Below, piece after piece: positions 1 through 4,500 of a DNA stretch of 5,605 bases (the first letter of the stretch is position 1; every line of letters starts with the position of its first letter). The notes under the pieces were generated by a model. It saw nothing but the letters and a program-made list of their open reading frames with translations. It was not told the DNA's origin and did not search any database. Source of the DNA: a bacterium (GTDB lineage Bacteria > Ratteibacteria > UBA8468 > B48-G9 > DTJG01); assembly GCA_026418655.1 (NCBI GenBank), contig JAOAAW010000036.1, forward strand, positions 1 to 5,605, written 5' to 3'. Made by a program: the position numbers and the translations under genes.

Positions 1-390
1 TTTTTCTCTCTGTATTGAACCAATCCAGCAACTACCAATACCTTTATCAATTGCTGCAAGAAGAATATTCTCAATTGCTGCACCAAAATCAGCCTGTGGT
101 GTAAAAGATTTCCTCTTCCTGTTATTGAGAACAACGATATAAGCGACAGGTCTTTCTCCTTCTTTCGGTGTCCCATCTGGTCCAAGATAAGCAGCCCATG
201 CAAGTGTAGAAAAAACAGGCTCAAGTAACTTTTCATCATCTATAACAAGAAATTCCCATGGTTGAAGGTTTCCGCCACTTGGAGCAAGTCGTGCTGCATC
301 AACAAGTTCTTTCAAAATATCAAACGGAATTGGCTTTTGAAGAAATCTTCTGACAGTTCTTCTTTTTCTTATTGCTTCCATTGTTTCCAT
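1..390 (-). CDS. Nitroreductase family protein, C-terminus cut off by window edge
   Basis: Translation from ATG at 390 gives 130 residues and runs off the window with no stop, so the C-terminal part is missing; family members are usually about 170-220 residues. Visible hallmarks of the FMN-dependent nitroreductase fold are the N-terminal IRKRRTVRRF (residues 7-16), whose arginines normally contact the FMN phosphate; APSGGNLQPW (36-45), the conserved FMN-binding and dimer segment; and GIGSCWIG (117-124), matching the usual GLGTCWIG. Family members are soluble flavoproteins that transfer electrons from NAD(P)H to nitro compounds, quinones, flavins or other acceptors. The substrate cannot be inferred here. 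The ATG at 390 is preferred over the in-frame ATG at 381 because GGAGG at 402-398 lies 7 bases upstream of it. The gene begins 21 bases after the CCA end of tRNA-Pro on the same strand and may be read from the same transcript. Confidence 0.9.
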   Translation of the reverse strand, partial: METMEAIRKRRTVRRFLQKPIPFDILKELVDAARLAPSGGNLQPWEFLVIDDEKLLEPVFSTLAWAAYLGPDGTPKEGERPVAYIVVLNNRKRKSFTPQADFGAAIENILLAAIDKGIGSCWIGSIQREK

Positions 391-397
391 TGTTTCT

Positions 398-402
398 CCT
401 CC
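398..402 (-). promoter_or_regulatory. Shine-Dalgarno site of the nitroreductase gene
   Basis: The minus strand reads GGAGG here, inside a longer GGGAGGAG, 7 bases before the ATG at 390. It supports that ATG over the in-frame ATG three codons later, which would have a 16-base spacing. It lies in the short spacer after the encoded tRNA CCA, so cleavage at the tRNA 3' end would leave a mature leader of about 21 bases that still carries the site. Confidence 0.75.
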
Positions 403-411
403 CGATAGAAA

Positions 412-490
412 TGGTCGGGGCGCCCGGATTTGAACCGGGGACCCCCAGAACCCCATTCTGGTGCGCTAAACCGGACTACGCTACGCCCCG
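412..490 (-). tRNA. tRNA-Pro, anticodon GGG, with encoded CCA
   Basis: On the minus strand the sequence folds into a complete cloverleaf. The 7-bp acceptor stem CGGGGCG/CGCCCCG is perfect. The D stem is GCGT/GCGC with an 11-base loop, the anticodon stem is CCAGA/TCTGG, the variable loop is GGGTC, and the T arm is CCCGG-TTCAAAT-CCGGG. The discriminator base is A, followed by a genomically encoded CCA at 414-412. The anticodon loop ATGGGGT places GGG at 454-452, which reads proline codons CCC and CCU. The C1-G72 pair and A73 are the proline identity features of bacterial tRNA-Pro. The total of 79 bases includes CCA. The gene sits between two same-strand protein genes, 8 bases after the methyltransferase stop codon and 21 bases before the nitroreductase start. 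A consensus -10 element lies just upstream (498-503). Confidence 0.97.
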
Positions 491-497
491 AACGATA

Positions 498-503
498 ATT
501 ATA
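498..503 (-). promoter_or_regulatory. Candidate -10 element of tRNA-Pro
   Basis: The minus strand reads TATAAT, a perfect sigma-70 -10 match, at 503-498. With standard spacing, +1 falls at about 491, one base before the mature tRNA 5' end at 490. The element overlaps the TAA stop codon (501-499) of the upstream methyltransferase gene. No good -35 is visible: the hexamer at 17-base spacing is TTCATT, 3 of 6 matches to TTGACA. A six-base AT match is weak evidence in an AT-rich genome; the placement is what makes it notable. Confidence 0.4.
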
Positions 504-1299
504 GTTTACCATCTCTGAAGAATGAAATGTAATTCATGCAAAACTGGTCTGTACCAGTAAGAACACCAACAGCACATCTGGCTTCAAGGATCCCTTGGTC
601 AACCGGGTCTATTATAACTGCATCAAGTCCTTCGTACATTGCAATAGCAAGGGCATACTTATTGATAAGTTTTCTTTTTGGTAATCCGAAAGAAACATTT
701 GAAAGTCCACATATTGATCTTGTCGTAGGAAATTTTTCTTTTATCGTCTTAAGGCTTTTCAAATAAACCCTGAAAGCTTCGTTGTCAGTACTGACCGGCT
801 GAACTAAAGCATCATAGAAAATATTTTCCTGTTTTATTCCGACCCCGGTTAATTTCTCATATATAATACCTGCGATACTGACCCTTTTCTCCCACGATGA
901 TGGAATTCCTGAATCGTCCATCGTCAGTGCAACAATATAAACATCGGGAAATTCTTTCAATAAAGGCATAAACTCAGCCATTTTTTTTGTTTCTCCATTT
1001 ATTGAATTAACCATCACTGGTTTATTTTTAACAATTGGTAGACACTGAGCAAGTACGTGTGTACTTGAACTATCAAGTGCAAGTTTTATATCCGGATAAG
1101 CATTCTGTACAATGCTTATAAGCCATTTCAGGTCTTCTACTTCTTTACTTGAACCTGTTCCTGCATTCAAATCGAGAAACTCACTTCCACATTCAATCTG
1201 TTTTTTTGCTTCTCTCAAGAAAAAATGCTCATCCTTCTTCTCCAATGCTTCACGGATTGGTTTTCTTGTAGCGTTAATCCTCTCTCCCACAATTATCAT
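499..1299 (-). CDS. Methyltetrahydrofolate:corrinoid protein methyltransferase (AcsE/MtrH type)
   Basis: This 266-residue protein is about the same length as the AcsE MeTr of acetogens (about 262). It is a pterin-binding TIM barrel that moves the methyl group of 5-methyltetrahydrofolate onto the cobalt of a corrinoid protein in the cytoplasm. In the Wood-Ljungdahl pathway the acceptor is the corrinoid iron-sulfur protein. Visible motifs are VGERIN (4-9), LDLNAG (42-47), LDSSS (75-79, D76), VNSING (97-102, N98), FYDALVQP (161-168, D163) and GLSNVSFGLP (198-207, N201). N201 corresponds to the asparagine that binds and activates the N5 position in AcsE. I chose ATG 1299 rather than the in-frame ATG 1311 because GGAGG at 1309-1305 is 5 bases upstream and the family starts at this MIIVGERIN. 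No acsABCD genes are visible nearby, so the acceptor could also be another methyltransferase system's corrinoid protein. tRNA-Pro follows 8 bases downstream. Confidence 0.9.
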   Translation of the reverse strand: MIIVGERINATRKPIREALEKKDEHFFLREAKKQIECGSEFLDLNAGTGSSKEVEDLKWLISIVQNAYPDIKLALDSSSTHVLAQCLPIVKNKPVMVNSINGETKKMAEFMPLLKEFPDVYIVALTMDDSGIPSSWEKRVSIAGIIYEKLTGVGIKQENIFYDALVQPVSTDNEAFRVYLKSLKTIKEKFPTTRSICGLSNVSFGLPKRKLINKYALAIAMYEGLDAVIIDPVDQGILEARCAVGVLTGTDQFCMNYISFFRDGKL

Positions 1300-1304
1300 T
1301 CTAT

Positions 1305-1309
1305 CCTCC
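1305..1309 (-). promoter_or_regulatory. Shine-Dalgarno site deciding the methyltransferase start
   Basis: The minus strand reads GGAGG five bases before the ATG at 1299. The upstream in-frame ATG at 1311 overlaps this GGAGG and has no SD of its own. The shorter protein, beginning MIIVGERIN, is therefore the better call. Confidence 0.75.
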
Positions 1310-1314
1310 ATTTA

Positions 1315-1323
1315 TGGTAAAAT
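1315..1323 (+). promoter_or_regulatory. Candidate extended -10 for a leaderless metallopeptidase transcript
   Basis: The plus strand reads TGGTAAAAT, which is TGn (1315-1317) followed by TAAAAT (1318-1323), 5 of 6 matches to the -10 consensus. If position 1323 is -7, then +1 is 1330, the A of the metallopeptidase ATG. No SD precedes that ATG, and an in-frame TAA at 1318-1320 excludes an earlier start. No clear -35 is visible, which an extended -10 can tolerate. This is inference from spacing only. Confidence 0.4.
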
Positions 1324-1329
1324 TTTTCT

Positions 1330-1662
1330 ATGGAAATCGATAAAAGAGAGTTCGAAGAAATAGTTTATCAGAAATTGAAAAAATTACCAGAGGTATTCAG
1401 AAGTAAACTTGAAAATATTGAGTTTTTTGTTGAGGATGGCTCTTCGGACAGACTCCTTGGGCTTTATCATGGTGTACCATATGGAAAAAGAACAAACTAT
1501 AATCTTGTGATGCCAGACAAAATAATTATCTATAAGAAAGCATTTGAAAAAATTTGTGCTACAAAAAAAGAACTTGAGAAAAAAGTAGAACAAGTACTTC
1601 TCCATGAAATTGGCCATTATTTTGGGTTCAGTGAAGAACAACTGAGAAAACTTAAATATTGA
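1330..1662 (+). CDS. Small putative zinc metallopeptidase of the PF06262 (minimal zincin) family
   Basis: The protein has 110 residues, normal for this compact family. The N-terminal part (FEEIVYQKLKKLP, 8-20) and the middle block LLGLYHGVPYG (42-52) followed by MPDKIIIYKKAFE (61-73) match the family layout of LGLYxGVP, then LPDxIxLF. The C-terminal helix carries HEIGHYFGFSEEQL (92-105). H92 and H96 are the predicted zinc ligands and E93 the catalytic base. E102 occupies the place where many members have Asp (HExxHxxGxxD). There is no signal peptide or membrane segment, so it is probably cytoplasmic. The physiological role and substrate of the family are unknown, and peptidase activity is inferred from the fold. 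The ATG at 1330 is the only start consistent with the in-frame stop at 1318. It is the only plus-strand gene here, divergent from the methyltransferase gene and overlapping the pyrE 3' end by 11 bases. Confidence 0.85.
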   Translation: MEIDKREFEEIVYQKLKKLPEVFRSKLENIEFFVEDGSSDRLLGLYHGVPYGKRTNYNLVMPDKIIIYKKAFEKICATKKELEKKVEQVLLHEIGHYFGFSEEQLRKLKY

Positions 1663-2224
1663 GCTTACGACTGCCTGGCTTTATCAGCGGTATTCCCGAT
1701 TTACATAATGGACAATCTTCCATGTTATAATTGACAACATCTATCCTGAGTAAACATTCAACAGAAACATCAAGATTATGAGTTCCCCTCTGAACAAGAC
1801 AACAAACCCCAACCACTTTTCCACCAAACTGTTTAACAACATCTATAACCTCAGAAACAGAAGCGCCTGTTGTTATAACATCTTCACAGACTAGAATTGA
1901 TTCGCCCTTTTCTATGGTAAACCCGCGCCTTAGTTGCATACTATCATTTTCTCTTTCAGTAAACATTGACCTGACACCTAATTTTTCTGCAAGGACATAA
2001 GAAAATACAATTCCTCCAATCGCAGGACCAATAACAGCATCAATCTTCTTATTGACAAATCTTGAGTAAATTTGCTCAGCAAGCATACCGGCAATTGCGG
2101 GATATTGAAGAACCCTTGCCATCTGAAAATATCTGTTGCTATGAAGTCCAGAAGAAAGAAGAAAATGTCCCTCAAGAATTGCGCCGGTTTTGTTAAAAAT
2201 TTGAAGGATTTCTTGTTCCGTCAT
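1652..2224 (-). CDS. pyrE: Orotate phosphoribosyltransferase
   Basis: The enzyme condenses orotate with PRPP to give orotidine 5'-monophosphate and pyrophosphate, the fifth step of de novo pyrimidine synthesis; it is cytosolic and normally a dimer. The protein is 190 residues, fitting the shorter PyrE subfamily of about 180-195 residues. Visible features are GHFLLSSGLHSNRYFQ (19-34) near the N-terminus and VIGPAIGGIVFSY (64-76). The LRRGF segment (98-102) lies near the catalytic loop. The PRPP-binding signature is ILVCEDVITTGAS (110-122), and the subfamily tail runs DCPLCKSGIPL (170-180) into KPGSRKL. The start ATG (2224-2222) overlaps the rpiB stop codon as ATGA, so translation is probably coupled; the upstream SD is weak. 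It is the last gene of the four-gene run, and its 3' end overlaps the converging metallopeptidase gene. No intrinsic terminator is visible. Confidence 0.95.
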   Translation of the reverse strand: MTEQEILQIFNKTGAILEGHFLLSSGLHSNRYFQMARVLQYPAIAGMLAEQIYSRFVNKKIDAVIGPAIGGIVFSYVLAEKLGVRSMFTERENDSMQLRRGFTIEKGESILVCEDVITTGASVSEVIDVVKQFGGKVVGVCCLVQRGTHNLDVSVECLLRIDVVNYNMEDCPLCKSGIPLIKPGSRKLNI

Positions 2225-2673
2225 TTCTCAAACCTGTGTAAAGCAAGTTTTTCTATTTTCTTTATCCTCCTTAAATGTCTGCCTCCGCCAAATTTGGTTT
2301 CAAGAAAAACCCTTACAATTTCACAAGCAAGTTCATTAGCAATTATCCTGCCACCCAGAGCAAGTGCATTGGCATCATTGTGAAGACGTGCTATTTCAGC
2401 AAGAAATGGCGTATAACACAAAGCTGCACGAACATCAGGAAATCTATTTGCTATAATGCTCATTCCAATACCTGTTCCACATATCAAAATAGCCCTATCA
2501 ATTTTCCCATTTGAAAGTGCCATAGATGCTCTTGCACCATAGTCTGGATAATCAACCTTTTTCAGAATATCAGGACCGAAATCTATAACTTCATAACCTT
2601 CTTTTTTTAAATATTGGGCAAGATACTTTTTCATATAATATCCAGCATGATCACTGGCAAGTCCTATCTTCAT
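2221..2673 (-). CDS. rpiB: Ribose-5-phosphate isomerase B
   Basis: The enzyme interconverts ribose 5-phosphate and ribulose 5-phosphate in the pentose phosphate pathway, supplying the precursor of PRPP. The 150-residue length is typical of RpiB/LacAB isomerases. Visible landmarks are IGLASDHAGYYMK (3-15) with D8 and H9, the DYPDYG block (41-46), CGTGIGMSIIANR (65-77) with the catalytic-base cysteine C65 and the anion-binding GTGIG, and ARLHNDANALALGGR (95-109) with H98 and N99. The C-terminal GGGRHLRRIKKI (129-140) carries phosphate-contacting arginines. An LacA/LacB-type sugar isomerase is the only close alternative, but the context with PyrE and Sua5 favours RpiB. The start at 2673 overlaps the stop of the upstream fusion gene as ATGA and is preceded by AAGGA at 2685-2681. 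Confidence 0.94.
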   Translation of the reverse strand: MKIGLASDHAGYYMKKYLAQYLKKEGYEVIDFGPDILKKVDYPDYGARASMALSNGKIDRAILICGTGIGMSIIANRFPDVRAALCYTPFLAEIARLHNDANALALGGRIIANELACEIVRVFLETKFGGGRHLRRIKKIEKLALHRFEK

Positions 2674-3656
2674 ATTTTAATCCTTGTTAGGACGCAATCA
2701 TGTATCTTTTCTTTTATTATATCCCTTATCCTGCGATATTCATAAATATTACCACCCGCTGGGTCTGGTATATTAAGAACAAAAGTTCTATCGGACGCAT
2801 TGGGAAACAATTCTAAAACCATTTTCCTGTGTTTTTCTTCCATAACAAAAATAAGATCGCTAAATTCTATTATCTCTTTTTTAATAACCGATGAAACAAA
2901 ATTTTCAATATCAATACCATCTTCTCTCAATACTTCTACTGCCTCCCTGCTGATACTTCCAGAGAAATTTGTTTCGGTTCCTGCTGAAACAACTGTGATG
3001 CGTCTGTCTACAAATTTCTGAAAAATTGCTTGAGCCATCGGACTCCTGCATGAATTACCTGAACAGACAAAAAGCACTTTACCCCTCATAAGTTTTGGAA
3101 TATCCTGGGTCATATCCCATATTGCGGATTCCTGACCACAAATTTCTCCACCATCAATGACAATTGAAACATTGTCAATTATGGATGGATGTAACAGACC
3201 GATATTTGAAACACTGCCAGTAAAAGAGATATTTGCACTTGTGGAAGCAAGAAACAAGAAATTTTCACAAAGGCGGTTTACGAATTTAAAATCTGGTATT
3301 CTCAACGCTATTGTATTTTCTCGTGTTACTACATATTCACTCTTGATTCTTGTCCTGAATATGAATGTATTTCTTCCCGGCCAGCGATTTGAGATAAAAG
3401 GCAGAAATTTCTCTGGAATGAATGCCAGTTGCTTTGCTTGGTCAATACTTTTTACAAATCCTATCAGGGGTTTTGACTCTGGCCTTCCTTTTATCTTATA
3501 TATACTTTCTTTTGCCTTTGCATTTTCGCCATCACAAATAATCCCATAAACAGTATCAGTGGGTACAATGGCAGTACCTGAATTTTTCAGGATAATTTCT
3601 GTCTTGGCAAGCAATTCATTCTCAAATTCATTGTTCAACTTGAATATTTTTTCCAT
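2670..3656 (-). CDS. Fusion: Sua5/YrdC threonylcarbamoyl-AMP synthase + low-molecular-weight (YwlE-like) phosphatase
   Basis: The single uninterrupted 328-residue frame encodes two enzymes. Residues about 12-190 form a YrdC/Sua5 domain, with VPTDTVYGI (31-39), YKIKGRPESKPL (53-64) and LASTSANIS (136-144). This domain makes threonylcarbamoyl-AMP from threonine, bicarbonate and ATP for t6A at position 37 of ANN-decoding tRNAs. Residues about 192-328 form a low-molecular-weight phosphatase domain. Its P-loop CSGNSCRS (198-205) carries nucleophile C198 and R204, and IPDPAGG (296-302) carries general acid D298. The polar S202, where tyrosine phosphatases usually have Ile, and the DPxGG motif resemble the protein-arginine phosphatase YwlE (CTGNTCRS, DPFGG) more than a tyrosine phosphatase; that specificity is inference. 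The linker is nearly absent: the YrdC end LMRG runs straight into KVLFVC. The gene starts inside the FAH gene (29-base overlap) without an SD and ends in an ATGA overlap with rpiB. Confidence 0.92.
   Translation of the reverse strand: MEKIFKLNNEFENELLAKTEIILKNSGTAIVPTDTVYGIICDGENAKAKESIYKIKGRPESKPLIGFVKSIDQAKQLAFIPEKFLPFISNRWPGRNTFIFRTRIKSEYVVTRENTIALRIPDFKFVNRLCENFLFLASTSANISFTGSVSNIGLLHPSIIDNVSIVIDGGEICGQESAIWDMTQDIPKLMRGKVLFVCSGNSCRSPMAQAIFQKFVDRRITVVSAGTETNFSGSISREAVEVLREDGIDIENFVSSVIKKEIIEFSDLIFVMEEKHRKMVLELFPNASDRTFVLNIPDPAGGNIYEYRRIRDIIKEKIHDCVLTRIKI
2681..2685 (-). promoter_or_regulatory. Shine-Dalgarno site of rpiB
   Basis: The minus strand reads AAGGA 7 bases before the rpiB ATG at 2673, inside the 3' end of the Sua5-phosphatase gene. 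It supports the rpiB start and suggests rpiB can be initiated on its own as well as by coupling through the ATGA overlap. Confidence 0.55.
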
Positions 3657-4461
3657 TGATTTTTACATAATTTTTTAAGATTCCTATTTTCTCAATTTCG
3701 CATTCTACAATATCACCATCTTTGATTGGACTGATACCTTCCGGTGTCCCTGTAGAAATAATATCACCCGGGTAGAGTGTAAGATATCTGGTGATAGCCA
3801 CTATGATCTCTGGAATTTGAAAAATCATCTGTCCTGTTGATGAGGATTGTCTAATTTCACCATTTATTCTCAATTCTATCTTTAAATCATCATTCCAGTT
3901 TAACTCATCAGAAGTTACAATCCATGGACCAACAGGGCAGAAAGTATCCATACTTTTTGATCTGAACCAAGGATATTTTTTGCTCTGATCAATTTTTTGC
4001 ATGCTTCTTGCAGTAACATCATTAAGAATAGTATATCCGGCAATACACTGCTGAGCGGTATCCGTATCTGCATTTCTGCATGTTTTACCCATAATAAATG
4101 CCAGTTCAACCTCGGGATCAACTCTACCAATATTTTCAGGAATTCTTATCTCGGCAAGGTGTGGAATAATACAGGATGACGATTTTTCAAAATAAATAGG
4201 TTCCTCTGGAATTTCCCAGCCTCCTTCAGAAGCATGACTTTTATAGTTTAAACCAAGACAGATAATTTTCCCTGGTTTCAAAAGCGGCATATATTCAACC
4301 TGTTCAAAAGAAACCGAAGCGTTTGCCATATATCTAATTTTCCCGATCAAGTTATTTGTAATAATTTTTTCAATGGGAATGTTTCCAATAGAAAAGACCT
4401 CATTATTTTCAACAATTCCTGTAAAAATTTTTCCTTTATGTCTGAATCTTCCTATTTTCAT
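3628..4461 (-). CDS. Fumarylacetoacetate hydrolase (FAH) family protein
   Basis: The 277-residue protein matches the common bacterial FAH-family architecture. A small N-terminal domain of about 55 residues opens with IGRFRHKGKIFTGIVENNEV (3-22). The catalytic barrel follows, from KIICLGLNYKSHASE (65-79) to the C-terminus. The divalent-metal site is visible as VDPEVELAF (114-122), giving E117 and E119, plus D148 in TILNDVTAR (144-152). Other family signatures are KSMDTFCPVGPW (169-180), with the conserved lysine K169, and PGDIISTGTPEG (241-252). Members hydrolyse or decarboxylate acylpyruvates and related 2-oxo diacids (fumarylpyruvate, acylpyruvate, oxaloacetate) or isomerise homocatechol-pathway intermediates. 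The substrate cannot be decided here and no aromatic-degradation genes are nearby. The ATG at 4461 lacks an SD. It heads the four-gene run, 39 bases after uvrB, and its last 29 bases overlap the fusion gene. Confidence 0.92.
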   Translation of the reverse strand: MKIGRFRHKGKIFTGIVENNEVFSIGNIPIEKIITNNLIGKIRYMANASVSFEQVEYMPLLKPGKIICLGLNYKSHASEGGWEIPEEPIYFEKSSSCIIPHLAEIRIPENIGRVDPEVELAFIMGKTCRNADTDTAQQCIAGYTILNDVTARSMQKIDQSKKYPWFRSKSMDTFCPVGPWIVTSDELNWNDDLKIELRINGEIRQSSSTGQMIFQIPEIIVAITRYLTLYPGDIISTGTPEGISPIKDGDIVECEIEKIGILKNYVKINGKNIQVEQ

Positions 4462-4473
4462 TTTTTTCTGCCA

Positions 4474-4495
4474 GCGTTAAGTATAATTTTAACAC
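4474..4495 (-). repeat. Inverted repeat in the uvrB-FAH gap
   Basis: On the minus strand GTGTTAA (4495-4489) and TTAACGC (4480-4474) can pair over 7 positions with one G-U, around an 8-base AT-rich loop. It overlaps the candidate -10 at 4485-4480. The bases after it are TGGCAG then an A run, not a T run, so it does not look like an intrinsic terminator. An operator is possible, but a 5-bp perfect core in AT-rich DNA can arise by chance. Confidence 0.3.
4480..4485 (-). promoter_or_regulatory. Candidate -10 element for the FAH-Sua5-rpiB-pyrE operon
   Basis: The minus strand reads TATACT, 5 of 6 matches to TATAAT, in the only non-coding gap upstream of the four-gene run. It predicts +1 near 4473 and a leader of about 12 bases without an SD before the ATG at 4461. 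The hexamer at 17-base spacing, AAAGAT, is a poor -35. The operon could equally be read through from uvrB, since no terminator separates them. Confidence 0.3.
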
Positions 4496-4500
4496 ATTGA

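Noticed and set aside
412..490. tRNA-Pro as an integration attachment site
   Set aside because: No integrase gene, direct repeat of the tRNA 3' end or composition shift is visible on either side within the window.
1300..1311. ATG at 1311 as the methyltransferase start (four extra residues)
   Set aside because: It overlaps the GGAGG that serves the ATG at 1299, has no SD itself, and the family begins at the second methionine.
1300..1345. A sigma-70 promoter for the methyltransferase in the divergent gap (TACCAT on the minus strand)
   Set aside because: It matches only 4 of 6 bases, and its predicted start would fall inside the SD, leaving no usable leader.
2072..2383. Plus-strand open frame of 103 residues across the pyrE-rpiB junction
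   Set aside because: It lies antisense to two conserved genes, has low-complexity composition and no family features.
3157..3549. Plus-strand open frame of 130 residues inside the Sua5-phosphatase gene
   Set aside because: It is an antisense shadow of a well-supported conserved gene, with no recognisable domain and no SD-supported start.
4482..4487. Plus-strand TATAAT in the uvrB-FAH gap as a promoter
   Set aside because: It would drive transcription antisense into uvrB with no plus-strand gene downstream. It arises because the region is a near-palindrome of A and T.
4474..4495. Intrinsic terminator after uvrB
   Set aside because: The stem is short and AT-rich and is followed on the minus strand by TGGCAG and A residues rather than a T run.
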